Shown here: positions 43,737 to 53,779 of the stretch, in pieces
Layout of the letters: each line of letters opens with the position of its first letter
How positions within the stretch are numbered: the first letter of the stretch is position 1
Source of the DNA: Chitinophaga silvisoli
GTDB taxonomy: Bacteria; Bacteroidota; Bacteroidia; Chitinophagales; Chitinophagaceae
Reading direction: 5' to 3'
DNA length: 64,000 nucleotides
Assembly (NCBI RefSeq): GCF_003412465.1
Contig: NZ_QTJV01000021.1
Location: 18,227-82,226 of the forward strand
The notes under the pieces: model-generated
The model's input: only the letters and a program-made list of their open reading frames with translations
Database searches by the model: none
What the model was told of the DNA's origin: nothing
Translations under genes and position numbers: made by a program

Positions 43737-46025
43737 TTATATTTTGCTGGCGAGGATTTCTTTGATCTCTCCGTTTACTTTAATCTTTACTTTTTGAGCT
43801 ACCGGCGATGTGACCCGGTAGCTAATGACCTGTCCATTCTTCCAGGCAAAGTCTACCGTAAAATTCCCGCGTGCTTTCAGGCCTTTTACAGTCCCTTCTT
43901 CCTTCCAGTGATCAGGAATAGCCGGCAGCAGGTTGATAAAGCCTGCATGGCTCTGTAAAAGCATTTCCGCTATCCCGGCTGTAGCACCGAAATTGCCGTC
44001 TATCTGAAAAGGCGGCCCGGCTGATAGCATGTTGGGGTACACGCCACCACCGGCACCGTAGTTAATATCAGTTTTGAATGTAGGTTTCAAAATCTCTTTC
44101 AGCAGTTTGAAGGAACGGTTTCCATCCTGCAATCTAGCCCAGAACAGGAGTTTATAGGCAATTGTCCAGCTAGGTCCGTCATCCCCTCTTACTTCCAGTG
44201 TCTTCTTTGCAGCTGCCGCCAGGTCAGGTGTATTTTCTGCCGTAATCAATGCTGCCGGGTACAATCCCCACAAGTGAGAAATATGCCGGTGCTGCGGATC
44301 TGTTTCTTTATAGTCCTCCAGCCATTCCATGATCCTGCCGTCTTTTGAAATAACGCCCGCAGGTGGAAGCTGTTTGATCTTAGCAGCCAGCTCACGACTC
44401 AAAGCGGTATCCCTGCCCAATACCCCCGCTGCGGTTATCACGTCGTTGAACAGGTCACGCACGATCTGGTTGTCGATCGTAGCACCTATACAAATACTTG
44501 CATGATGGCCATTCGGCAGGAAAAAGGAATTCTCCGGTGAGGAGGAGGGCGACATCACCAGCCACCCTGTTTTATCATCCTTTATCAACAGAGAATTATA
44601 AAACACGGCTGCACCCTTTATCACAGGATAGATCTCCTGCAGGTAGTGCTTATCTTTTGTGAATGCATAATGCTCCCACAGGTTATTACACAACCAGCCG
44701 GAACCCGATTTTGTTGCTCCCCAGGAAGCACTTTCTCCTGGCTCTGTAAAGCCCCATATGTTGGTGATCACATGTGCCACCCAACCTGGTGCATTGTAAT
44801 AAGCCTTTGCGCTGCGTGCACCCGGTACTACCAATCCCTTCACCAATTCTGCCAATGGCAGGTTCAGTTCTGAGAGATTTGACACCTCTACCGGCCAGTG
44901 ATTCATCTGCACATTTACATCCAGGTGATAGTCCCCGTTCCAGGGTGTCTGTACCTGGTTCGCCCATAAACCCTGCAGGTTCGGTGGCAATAACCCCGGC
45001 CGGGTACTGCAGATAGACAGGTAACGGCCGAACTGGTAGAACAATACAGCCAGCTCATTGTCCGCTGCAGGATTGTTATAAAATGCGGCCAGTCTTTTAT
45101 CCGTTGGTTCTTCCAATCCTTTTCCCAGGTATAGCTGTACGCGGTTAAACAATCGCCCGTATTTACTGATATGCTGTTGGCGCTCGCTTGCAAATGGCTT
45201 TGCCATGGCGGTCTTCATGACCCTGGCAATCCGCTGCCTGAACCCTGCATCTTTGTAAGATGTACCTGCAGAGAGATACAGGATGACCTCCGTTGCATTT
45301 TTAATGATCAATGCTTGATCTGTTGTCGTCAAAGTTCCCCCCTTCAGCAAAGCTTTCACATCCGCTTCATACTCCATTCCCTTACCATCAATGCCATTGT
45401 CCAGTTGTCCGGATAATATAAGTGTCCCTGCCGATGTATGCGTAGTACCTCTTTCCGCACGACTCATCGTCACCCTGCAGGAAAGCTTTCCCGGCGCATC
45501 AGCAGTTAGTCTTACAATACTGATATCATCATCAAAACTCGTGAGGTATTCTCTGCGGTACGTCACCCCGTCTACGGTATAGGTACAGGTGGCCAGTCCC
45601 TGCTGCAGGGAGAGTTTTCGTTCATACTTCGCAGGTACTCCATGATCAAACTGAATCTGCAATTCACCCATCGTCTGGTAACAACCAAATGGCACACTCC
45701 CGGATCCCTTCCCGGTACAGATAAAGTCCTTGTCCATCAATGCCTGCGCTTCATCATTCTTCCCTTCTTTCAGCAATTGCCTGATAGCGGGCAACTGCTT
45801 ATACGCCTCATAATTATTCGCATCCTGTGGCGCTCCGGACCACAGTGTAATATCATTCAGTACGATCTTTTCCGTCTGTACACCACCATCAGGCATCATT
45901 CCCAATCGCCCGTTGCCCAGCGGCAATGTCTCCTCCCACACCTTTGCGGGTCTATCATATTGCAGGGTCTGCCCGCTACTAAAGGCAGGAATAATTCCGA
46001 TGATGGCTGTAAGGATATACTTCAT
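43737..46025 (-). CDS. GH95 alpha-L-fucosidase (or alpha-L-galactosidase)
   Basis: 762 residues with a signal peptide (about 1-19). It opens with the GH95 start YDRPAKVWEETLPLGNGRLG and continues with LNDITLWSG, the catalytic-barrel segment DYHLDVNVQMNHWPVEVSNL, GPSWTIAYKLLFWARLQDGN and DGNFGATAGIAEMLLQS, then a C-terminal beta domain. GH95 enzymes cleave terminal alpha-1,2-linked L-fucose by inversion; some prefer L-galactose. With fucD next door fucose is the better guess. It acts in the periplasm after SusCD import and lies 3 bp upstream of fucD in the same operon. Confidence 0.95.
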   Translation of the reverse strand: MKYILTAIIGIIPAFSSGQTLQYDRPAKVWEETLPLGNGRLGMMPDGGVQTEKIVLNDITLWSGAPQDANNYEAYKQLPAIRQLLKEGKNDEAQALMDKDFICTGKGSGSVPFGCYQTMGELQIQFDHGVPAKYERKLSLQQGLATCTYTVDGVTYRREYLTSFDDDISIVRLTADAPGKLSCRVTMSRAERGTTHTSAGTLILSGQLDNGIDGKGMEYEADVKALLKGGTLTTTDQALIIKNATEVILYLSAGTSYKDAGFRQRIARVMKTAMAKPFASERQQHISKYGRLFNRVQLYLGKGLEEPTDKRLAAFYNNPAADNELAVLFYQFGRYLSICSTRPGLLPPNLQGLWANQVQTPWNGDYHLDVNVQMNHWPVEVSNLSELNLPLAELVKGLVVPGARSAKAYYNAPGWVAHVITNIWGFTEPGESASWGATKSGSGWLCNNLWEHYAFTKDKHYLQEIYPVIKGAAVFYNSLLIKDDKTGWLVMSPSSSPENSFFLPNGHHASICIGATIDNQIVRDLFNDVITAAGVLGRDTALSRELAAKIKQLPPAGVISKDGRIMEWLEDYKETDPQHRHISHLWGLYPAALITAENTPDLAAAAKKTLEVRGDDGPSWTIAYKLLFWARLQDGNRSFKLLKEILKPTFKTDINYGAGGGVYPNMLSAGPPFQIDGNFGATAGIAEMLLQSHAGFINLLPAIPDHWKEEGTVKGLKARGNFTVDFAWKNGQVISYRVTSPVAQKVKIKVNGEIKEILASKI

Positions 46026-46028
46026 TAA

Positions 46029-47225
46029 TTATTCTTTATTCCAGAAAGTGATTTCTGATAAGTTTACATAACTATTTTCTCCGTTAGCATTGTGTAATAC
46101 CCTTATACGGATATAACGCACCGGAGGTGGATTGTCTATCAGGTTCGCCTTAAAAGCCGCATTGCCATTATCTGATCTCACCACTTCTTTGAGCAGGGTC
46201 CAGCCCTTGCTCTGCATCGCAGCTTTCCAGCCTGCGTCGTTGGAATTCATTTCAGGTACTGCATCCGTCAGGTCGTCTATACCCCATACTTCAAACTGAT
46301 CCGGGTTATTACAACAGGTCCTGCCGGTTTCTTCTATCGCGCTCAGGTTATTGTACACCTTTCCCATATCAAAACTAAGGACCCTTGGCAAAGATCCGTT
46401 CCCATCGCTATGAAAGATGTTCGGATAATCCTGTGGGCCTACTGAACCATCCCACAATTTACTCACACGGGTATCAGATTGATAAATGCCCATATCTCCC
46501 CACAGATCATGCTCCTGGAACAGGCTCTTATCACATTGCACCAGTCGCTGTATGCTGGGGAAGGTATCATACTTTGCAGTATAAAAGGTATCCAGGGCAT
46601 CTCTTACGGGAATATAAGAAGATTGATAGACGATAGGCGTACCAAATTTATAATCGGTCAGTTTCAGGGAATCATCTTCGGGTGACAGGACTGCTGTTGC
46701 CTCTGCCCCACCCTGATTCGTGTACTTCAGTGTAGTCGTAATATTGATTGTATCCGGCGTAGTAAAACGCAGCACCACCACGTTATTATCGAGGATGGCA
46801 TAGGGCTCGGTGTCCGGCAACCTGTTGTGCAGCGTCGCTTTATATACAGCGCCATAGACCCGTGCATTGTTGATTTCTGTCGCCACCGAGCGATTACCCT
46901 GCGCATCGGAACTCACTACTATAAATGTATACACATATTCAGACAGCCCCGGAATGGTACAGCGGATCGTATCTGAGGTATTATGATTAGTCGTATTGAA
47001 GATCACGGAGTCTGCACCATTATTCCAGTATACACTGTACTTCACAATGCTCTGATCCGGGCTGGGCTGCCATATTAGCTGCAACCTTCCATCGCCGGGT
47101 AAGGCTTTTGCATTGGCTACCTTGCCGGGATACACAAGTTCAGTACCATTCAAAAACTCACGGTAGTCTGTCGGTTTTTTACTGCATGCTACCAACAATA
47201 GCATGCATACCAGTAGATATCTCAT
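46029..47225 (-). CDS. Surface lipoprotein with DUF4998 and discoidin-like domains
   Basis: 398 residues, lipobox ending near Cys14 (LLLVACSKK). The N-terminal region (about 30-125) is a fibronectin-III-like DUF4998 (LIWQPSPDQSIVKYSVYWNNG), a middle beta domain follows, and the C-terminal 150 residues form a discoidin/F5-8C-like DUF5000 fold ending in RYIRIRVLHNANGENSYVNLSEITFWN. Such proteins are accessory surface glycan-binding proteins of SusCD loci. The next gene upstream has a related layout and ending, suggesting an old duplication with different N-terminal domains. Confidence 0.8.
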   Translation of the reverse strand: MRYLLVCMLLLVACSKKPTDYREFLNGTELVYPGKVANAKALPGDGRLQLIWQPSPDQSIVKYSVYWNNGADSVIFNTTNHNTSDTIRCTIPGLSEYVYTFIVVSSDAQGNRSVATEINNARVYGAVYKATLHNRLPDTEPYAILDNNVVVLRFTTPDTINITTTLKYTNQGGAEATAVLSPEDDSLKLTDYKFGTPIVYQSSYIPVRDALDTFYTAKYDTFPSIQRLVQCDKSLFQEHDLWGDMGIYQSDTRVSKLWDGSVGPQDYPNIFHSDGNGSLPRVLSFDMGKVYNNLSAIEETGRTCCNNPDQFEVWGIDDLTDAVPEMNSNDAGWKAAMQSKGWTLLKEVVRSDNGNAAFKANLIDNPPPVRYIRIRVLHNANGENSYVNLSEITFWNKE

Positions 47226-47243
47226 TGTATGCCGTTTTATAGA

Positions 47244-48470
47244 TTATCTGGGATCTCCCCAGAATGTCAGCTCTGTCAGGTTAAAAAATGAATTCGTTTG
47301 TGCCATGTTCGATACGCATTCAAAGCGGATGTACCTTACTTTCGGCAGACTCAGTGAGAAATTATAACTGAATCCATTATTCCAGAACACCAGGTCCGCA
47401 TTGGTGTATTGTGGATTTGGCAGGCCTGATGGCTTATCAGGTGCTGTAAAAAATCCCAGGTTGATCCAGCCATTCGGCGTGCTGCCCCCCACAGGAGGCA
47501 GGTGGTCGGCATCCGGCATTGTTTCATCTACAGGTGTATCCTCACGGCCCCATAATACCCAGGTCTGCGGAGCACCCGCCTGCCACAACCAGTTGCCACT
47601 GCCATCAATGCCCCTGTCCCAAATGGTATACCTGCTCAGTCGTGCCGCCTTACCCATGTCAAAAGTGATCACTGCCGGCCATACCAGGGGTTGTATTGGT
47701 TGCTCTGTATGGTAACCCGGTGATGCCGCCGTATTATTCCATAAGTTCTCTATTACCCAGCCAAAACCTGTTTTCGCATCTGTACCCAGGGGATAACTCC
47801 TGAAGAGGGACTTATCCATCTGCGCCTCAAACGCCGGTGTGATGGTAGAGAACAGTGTATCAGAAATATTTCCCCACTGGTCCGTCACGTATACACCGAA
47901 TTGCTGGGGGATTGTATCATAGCCATGCAGACTGTAAGTGATCGTATCTTCATTCGTATAGTTCTGCGAAATGATCTGGTACTTTTTAGTCTTATCAGGT
48001 GCAATGGTGATAATACCCAGGTTGGCTTTTGTCTTGTTCAGCACACTGATGCTCACACCGCCAAAGTCCTGCTGCATTGTCACTGTAGGCCGTGCCAGCA
48101 GGTAAGGTGGTGTATCCGGATGTACCTTCACCGTAACCGGATCAGATACAACCTGTGCGCGGCTTACTGTATGGAGTATCACCTCGTAGTCCTTACTCGC
48201 TGCAAATCCGCTGACGGTAATGCTATCTGAATAGTAGGAAGACTTGGTCTGCCTGCTCGTCTTGTCATTTATTTTATATTCTGCCTGTACATACAGAATG
48301 TTTGATGAATTGGGAAGTGTATAAGTGATGTAAGCACCTCCGTTGAAGTTGACCACATTCACATTGGTCACCACACCCGGTTTAGTCATATCTGTAGATA
48401 CAACTTCGTTGTAGCCATCCATTTTTTTGCAGGAGGATGCGAGCAACAATATTAAAAGGATCTTTTTCAT
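47244..48470 (-). CDS. Surface lipoprotein with DUF4959, DUF5126 and DUF5000-like domains
   Basis: 408 residues with a lipobox at about Cys14 (LLLASCKK). Beta domains in order: DUF4959-like (about 28-110, KPGVVTNVNVVNFNGGAYITYTL), DUF5126-like (about 115-215) and a C-terminal discoidin-like DUF5000 (about 225-408, RYTIWDRGIDGSGNWLWQ ... VRYIRFECVSNM). Expected role: glycan binding at the cell surface, helping the SusCD pair. It lies 11 bp after susD and 18 bp before the second discoidin-like lipoprotein. Confidence 0.82.
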   Translation of the reverse strand: MKKILLILLLASSCKKMDGYNEVVSTDMTKPGVVTNVNVVNFNGGAYITYTLPNSSNILYVQAEYKINDKTSRQTKSSYYSDSITVSGFAASKDYEVILHTVSRAQVVSDPVTVKVHPDTPPYLLARPTVTMQQDFGGVSISVLNKTKANLGIITIAPDKTKKYQIISQNYTNEDTITYSLHGYDTIPQQFGVYVTDQWGNISDTLFSTITPAFEAQMDKSLFRSYPLGTDAKTGFGWVIENLWNNTAASPGYHTEQPIQPLVWPAVITFDMGKAARLSRYTIWDRGIDGSGNWLWQAGAPQTWVLWGREDTPVDETMPDADHLPPVGGSTPNGWINLGFFTAPDKPSGLPNPQYTNADLVFWNNGFSYNFSLSLPKVRYIRFECVSNMAQTNSFFNLTELTFWGDPR

Positions 48471-48481
48471 ACGTGTAATTT

Positions 48482-50392
48482 TTACCAGTAAAGAGTTTGT
48501 ACGAGATTCGGATTGGTGAGCAGGTCAAAATCCTGGATCGGGTACAAATAGTTCCTGATACTAAAGGATGTCTGCTGCACCAGCCTTAACTGGTAATAGC
48601 CTTCTGTTGTTCTGTTAAATACATTCCATCCCTGTACGGGTGTGCTCAGTACGTTCTGCAATTCTTTCCATCTTCTCAGGTCCCATCCTGCCTGTCCTTC
48701 GAAGGCGGTTTCTATTCTTCTTTCCTGGTGGATGATAGCGCGTAATCCTTCTTTGCTGCTATACTTAGCCGGGTTGATGGAATACTGTGACCAGGATGCC
48801 ACTACTCCATCCAGCCCGGCTTTTGCTCTCACCTTGTCTATCCATTCATACACTTCTGCACCGGGTCCGTTTACTTCATTCAGGCATTCTGCATATAATA
48901 GCCAGAGACCTGTCAGTTGCATAAAGGGCCATGAATAATTTTGCTGTACGCTTGTTTGTCCGAAGGTAGTCTGGTAAGGCACCAGCTTCTTAGCCCAGTA
49001 ACCCGTAGCATTATAGCGCAGCTGATCCGGTGGTGCTGCAGGACCATTCACGGCATTGATATAATTCGGATTATTATCATCCAGGTTGCCGGAGCCAAAC
49101 CATACACTGCCGTCAAAAGCTACATCGGCATAATAACGGGGCTCCCTGTTAAAGTTGCCCTTTGCAGAGGTATAACCCTTCTTAATATAATATGCATGTG
49201 CATCATCGCCTGCCTGTAACTTATAGCGGTTATTATAATCGAAAGTTCTGTCTTCATTGATAGGCACACCATGATTGGAGTAGAAGAGTTCTGACTGCCC
49301 GATAGGTACAGAGAAGTTTGAATACACGGCAAATACATTGGATGCGGCTTCTGCCGTCACCCTTGGAGAAGCCATATACTGCCAGCCAAACTGTGGATTG
49401 AGGGTCCAGATCTGTTCTGAGTTCCAGCTATCTACAAATGCTCCCTGGATGGTGAGTAAGCGACGGGTTGTATCAGACATGTGTACAATGCCACCACTCA
49501 GTCTTAGCTGGTAAAGGGCTGCACTTCCTACATTGTCAAGTGCTGCCTTACATGCTGCCAGTGCCCGCTGCCATTTACTTTCGTCATAGGCGGCCGGGTA
49601 TAATGATACTCCGTCCCTGTTCTTCCAGGACGCATAATCAGGATTGCCGTTGAACAAAGGACTTGCCTGTGTAACCAATACTTCTGCTTTTACAGCCAGG
49701 GCAATCGTTCCGCTGATGCGCCCCTGTTCTGCTGCCAGGTTCTGAATCACCGGTGGCAGATCAGGAATTGCTTCGTCCAGCAATTTCACGACATAGTTAA
49801 AGCAGGAATCAAGTGGCTGTTGTTTTACCCTTACTTCATCGATAGATGCATTCACGGGCAGGTTCACATCCACAATGGGAATAGGACCATACATCCTGAT
49901 CAGCCAGTAATGAAAGTAAGCTTTCAGGAACTTCGCTTCTGCCGTCCATCTCTTGCGCTGGTAATCCGGCAGATCAGGAGGAATATGTACATTCTCCAGG
50001 AAGATATTGCATTTCCTGATAGCCTGCCACAGGTTCAATCCCATATTGTAACCATCCCAGTAATTCAGCAAAGGATTAGCGCTGTTTTGAAGACCACGGA
50101 TGATGCTGAAACCCGCATCACCACCAGATCCACCCAGCGTGGTCTGATCCTGTAAAGGATAAGGGAAGATCACTTCGCCTGAAGTGGTAAAGCCGGGATT
50201 ACGGCGTACATCCGCCAGGTTCTGTAAGGTAGCATAGCACCCGAACAGGTAAGCCTGTGCTTCATTGGCGTTGGCAAATGCACTCTCCAGCGTAGCCACG
50301 TCATCAGGTACTACATCAAGGTATTTCTTACAGGATGAAAAGAGGAATATAAAGAGGGCGGTGCCCGTAAATATTTTTAAGATCGTTTGCAT
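48482..50392 (-). CDS. SusD/RagB-family lipoprotein of the fucose locus
   Basis: 636 residues, lipobox at Cys21 (FLFSSC), then CKKYLDVVPDDVATLESAF as in typical SusD proteins. It has the helical repeats (AKFLKAYFHYWLIRMYGPIPIVD) and the late ERRIETAFEGQAGWDLRRWKEL motif. It forms the capture lid for the SusC encoded 10 bp upstream. It is longer than average, with an insertion in the middle that may shape its glycan site. Confidence 0.94.
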   Translation of the reverse strand: MQTILKIFTGTALFIFLFSSCKKYLDVVPDDVATLESAFANANEAQAYLFGCYATLQNLADVRRNPGFTTSGEVIFPYPLQDQTTLGGSGGDAGFSIIRGLQNSANPLLNYWDGYNMGLNLWQAIRKCNIFLENVHIPPDLPDYQRKRWTAEAKFLKAYFHYWLIRMYGPIPIVDVNLPVNASIDEVRVKQQPLDSCFNYVVKLLDEAIPDLPPVIQNLAAEQGRISGTIALAVKAEVLVTQASPLFNGNPDYASWKNRDGVSLYPAAYDESKWQRALAACKAALDNVGSAALYQLRLSGGIVHMSDTTRRLLTIQGAFVDSWNSEQIWTLNPQFGWQYMASPRVTAEAASNVFAVYSNFSVPIGQSELFYSNHGVPINEDRTFDYNNRYKLQAGDDAHAYYIKKGYTSAKGNFNREPRYYADVAFDGSVWFGSGNLDDNNPNYINAVNGPAAPPDQLRYNATGYWAKKLVPYQTTFGQTSVQQNYSWPFMQLTGLWLLYAECLNEVNGPGAEVYEWIDKVRAKAGLDGVVASWSQYSINPAKYSSKEGLRAIIHQERRIETAFEGQAGWDLRRWKELQNVLSTPVQGWNVFNRTTEGYYQLRLVQQTSFSIRNYLYPIQDFDLLTNPNLVQTLYW

Positions 50393-50402
50393 CTGAGATC
50401 AT

Positions 50403-53400
50403 TTAAAGGTTGACATTAATACCACAGTTGAAAACCTTCTGTATTGGATAACCAAAGCCCTGTCCTGCCTGCTCGGGATCCCATAGTTTAAAGTGACTGA
50501 ACGTAAGCAGGTTTAATCCGCTGAAGTAGATGCGTGCACTTCTGATGTACATTCTCTTCGTCAGCGACTTGGGCAAACTATAACCCAGTTCTACTGATTT
50601 GAGACGCATAAAGCTACCATCTCTCAGCCACCAGGTACTTTGTTGCTGGTTGTTCAGGATATCCGTGGTGGACAACCTGGGCCACAGTGCATAGAGATTC
50701 TGGTTCTCTTCTGACCAGTGATTCTCTGCATAAGCCTGCAGGATCTGTGCATTGTTCACAAAAGGTGCAGTACCATATTTTGCGTAATACCTGTCATCTT
50801 TAGAAGTGGCGTTGATAAAGAATGATTCCCTGGCCAGGCCCTGGAAGAAGGCATTGAGGTCAAAATTTTTATACCCCAGCGAGAAGCCGAAACCATATAT
50901 AATCTGTGGTGTAGTAGGCAGACCAATTGGCACCTGGTCATCCTGGTTGATTACACCATCTTTATTCACATCCCTGTATTTAATATCCCCACCTGCGGGC
51001 AGCGTAGAGTTGCCGAACAACTGGGTAGGTGAATTTGCTGCTTCTTTATCGTCTACAAATAATCGTTCGGCAATATATCCGAATGGTTGATTGATGGGTT
51101 TACCGTTCTGAAAACGATAAGCGTATTTATATTCTGGTTCTTCAAAACGGGCGTACCTGTTAGAGGTAACTGTCAGGTTTCCCAGTACGGATGCCCAGAA
51201 GGTTTTGGAGAAGGTTTGTTTATAATTGATATTCAGGTCCAGGCCTTTTGCATATGCCTCCCCGACGTTGGATTTCACGGCTGCTTCCAGCCCTGTCGTA
51301 ACAGGAATATATCCTCTCTGCTGCAGGATATTATACCTGAATTCATGGTAGATTTCTGCTGTAACATTGAGTTTATCGAAGAAAGTCATTTCTGCTGCCA
51401 GGTTCGATTTGCGGGCTGTTTCCCAGGTCACGCCGGGATTGGGATAATTCTGGATAGTCGTACCATACATCTTCACGCCATTGGTAGTACCGAATACGGC
51501 AGAAGGGCCATTCGGATCATCCGGCGTTACGCTTGACAGGTAATAGAAACGGGTATTATCAATATTATCATTCCCTACCAATCCATAGCTGCCTCTTATT
51601 TTCAGCCTTGTAACAATCTTTGACACAGGGCCTTCCCAGAATTTTTCGTTAGACACCACCCATCCTGCACCCACCGTTGGGAAGAAGCCCCAGCGATACC
51701 GGGTAGAGAAACGCTCGGACCCGTTATAACCAAAGTTGAACTCCAGGAAATACTTACTTGCGAATGAATAAGTTGCCCTGCCTGCAAGCCCCAGGTTACG
51801 GTATGGCAATGAATATTGTAAGGATGGCTGGTGGGTATTAGGATCATTGGCATCAGCATTCAGTTTCTGCTGCCTGGTGCCGATCAGCGAAGCGCTGATA
51901 TTATGTTTGCCATAGGCCCGGGCATAATCCAGTGATCCCTGTAAGTAAAGGAATGTATTCACATCCTTGGTGCCGGGATAATAACTCAGGAACTCCTGCG
52001 CGGCCCCAGGCTGGTTGTTCAGCCAGGTTAAGCTATAGGTATTGCTACCCTCGTCATAGTTGGCCACATCATAATAGAATGGTTTGTAGGAGCGGGTCAG
52101 GTCAAAATAAGCATACCTGTTCGTGCTGAACAATCCGTGGAAGGCCAGTCCTTTGGTAATGAAATCAAAGTTCTGATTCAGTTCAAACTGTGCGGATAAT
52201 CTTGACTCGGAGAAACTTTTATATCCATACATCAGGTCAGCATAAGGATTGGCCTGCAAAGAACCGGAGGAACTCAGTGAGTTGCCGAACAGAATATGTT
52301 TGGTGAGCAGGTTTGCACTATCTGCCGGGAAATAGGCGGGGAAAGATACCGGGCTGGTGTGCAGTGCTCTGTCGTATAGATCACTGGCCAGTCCTGACTG
52401 ATCGCCGGTGATAGGTCCTGTATATTCGTTGAAGTTACCCCAGAGGCGTACTACGACTTCTGTAGTCTTTGTGAGCTTTACATTCACATTGGATCGCAGC
52501 TGGTAGTTTTCAAACTTCATAGATGAATTGAAGTTGTTCACAGGGTTGACCTGCAGGATACCATTATCCCTGTCATAAGAACCGGCGATATAATACTTGG
52601 TCACATCATTCCCTCCCTGTACACTGAAGTTTGCACGCTGGGTAGTTGCCTGGTCTTTGAACAATGTCTTCATCCAGTCTACCGCGGGATATACATAACG
52701 GTTATAGCCCGGTGCCTTATTCATGGTAGCCTGTGTATTAATGATCTGGTTGGGTGTGTACAAGGGAGTCGCCAGCGGATTCCGGGTGGTCAGCGCCTCG
52801 TTGTATAACTTCATATAAGTTACAGGATCTGCCAGCTTCACGGTCTGCGTAGGGCGGGATACAGAACGTTCATAGCGCACGTTCAGGCTGGCCTTGCCAG
52901 CTTTACCTTCTTTGGTGGTGACAAGAATGACACCATTGGCTCCCCGTGCTCCGTACAATGCAGCGGCACTGGCATCCTTCAGGATAGAGAAACTCGCGAT
53001 ATCATCTACCTGTAATCGGGCGAGGTCGTTGGAACTGAGTTCAACGTTGTCTACGAGGATCAGCGGACTGGCACTATAACCAAATGTGGTCACCCCTCTT
53101 ATGAAAAAAGAGGAATTATCCAGGCCGGGTTGTCCCCCACGCTGAAAGGAGATCATCCCTGCAATCTGTCCTGCGAGCGCATTCGTCAGGTTGCTGGATG
53201 GGATCTTTAAGGACCCGGGATCTACGGTCGTTACAGAACCTACTACTGCTTCCTTGCGCTGCTTACGGCCATAGGCGGTCACCACCACTTCTTCTACGTT
53301 ATGCGAAACCGGCCTTAGAACAAGGTTGATCACCTTTGAATTGGGTGATACAGTAATGTACTGTTGTTCAAAACCTACATAGGAGAATCGCAGCAAGGTA

Positions 53401-53627
53401 CCTGGTTCTGCATCCAGGATGAACTTACCAGTGGAATTGGTAGAGGTGGCAACGTTCTTTTTGTTTTCTGCTACCACATTCACCCCTTCCAGTTTGAGGC
53501 CGGAGGTGTCGGTGACAGTACCAGTAACAGTGATCTTTGTAGGTTGTTGTGCAATAGCGCTGATGCTGATGAACATGGAAATAGTGATCAGTATCCCTGA
53601 TAGGGATACAAACGGGAATTTTGGCAT
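50403..53627 (-). CDS. SusC/RagA-family TonB-dependent transporter of the fucose locus
   Basis: 1074 residues: signal peptide (about 1-27, SAIAQ), carboxypeptidase-D-like domain (about 32-107), TonB-box region VEEVVVTAYGRKQRKEAVVG, plug with FSILKDASAAALYGARGANGV, barrel. It has no STN domain, which agrees with control by the divergent AraC regulator rather than by a sigma/anti-sigma pair. It is the first gene of the long leftward fucose operon; 152 bp separate it from the AraC gene. Confidence 0.95.
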   Translation of the reverse strand: MPKFPFVSLSGILITISMFISISAIAQQPTKITVTGTVTDTSGLKLEGVNVVAENKKNVATSTNSTGKFILDAEPGTLLRFSYVGFEQQYITVSPNSKVINLVLRPVSHNVEEVVVTAYGRKQRKEAVVGSVTTVDPGSLKIPSSNLTNALAGQIAGMISFQRGGQPGLDNSSFFIRGVTTFGYSASPLILVDNVELSSNDLARLQVDDIASFSILKDASAAALYGARGANGVILVTTKEGKAGKASLNVRYERSVSRPTQTVKLADPVTYMKLYNEALTTRNPLATPLYTPNQIINTQATMNKAPGYNRYVYPAVDWMKTLFKDQATTQRANFSVQGGNDVTKYYIAGSYDRDNGILQVNPVNNFNSSMKFENYQLRSNVNVKLTKTTEVVVRLWGNFNEYTGPITGDQSGLASDLYDRALHTSPVSFPAYFPADSANLLTKHILFGNSLSSSGSLQANPYADLMYGYKSFSESRLSAQFELNQNFDFITKGLAFHGLFSTNRYAYFDLTRSYKPFYYDVANYDEGSNTYSLTWLNNQPGAAQEFLSYYPGTKDVNTFLYLQGSLDYARAYGKHNISASLIGTRQQKLNADANDPNTHQPSLQYSLPYRNLGLAGRATYSFASKYFLEFNFGYNGSERFSTRYRWGFFPTVGAGWVVSNEKFWEGPVSKIVTRLKIRGSYGLVGNDNIDNTRFYYLSSVTPDDPNGPSAVFGTTNGVKMYGTTIQNYPNPGVTWETARKSNLAAEMTFFDKLNVTAEIYHEFRYNILQQRGYIPVTTGLEAAVKSNVGEAYAKGLDLNINYKQTFSKTFWASVLGNLTVTSNRYARFEEPEYKYAYRFQNGKPINQPFGYIAERLFVDDKEAANSPTQLFGNSTLPAGGDIKYRDVNKDGVINQDDQVPIGLPTTPQIIYGFGFSLGYKNFDLNAFFQGLARESFFINATSKDDRYYAKYGTAPFVNNAQILQAYAENHWSEENQNLYALWPRLSTTDILNNQQQSTWWLRDGSFMRLKSVELGYSLPKSLTKRMYIRSARIYFSGLNLLTFSHFKLWDPEQAGQGFGYPIQKVFNCGINVNL

Positions 53628-53779
53628 AAACCAACTTTTTGGAAAAATTGAGAATTATTTCATAACTGGAATTGTGAAACAAATTTATCTATTCAGGTTT
53701 CGGTAATAAATGGAGGATTCATTTATTTTCATGAATTATACTACGATTTTGTATTTTGTATTAAATCCCACGGCGCGTT
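53628..53779. promoter_or_regulatory. Divergent promoter region between susC and araC-type gene
   Basis: A 152-bp A/T-rich gap that must carry the promoters of the fucose operon (leftward) and the AraC-type regulator (rightward). A TATTTTG stretch near 53753 resembles a -7 element one base short of the consensus. No clear operator repeats were recognised. Confidence 0.45.
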
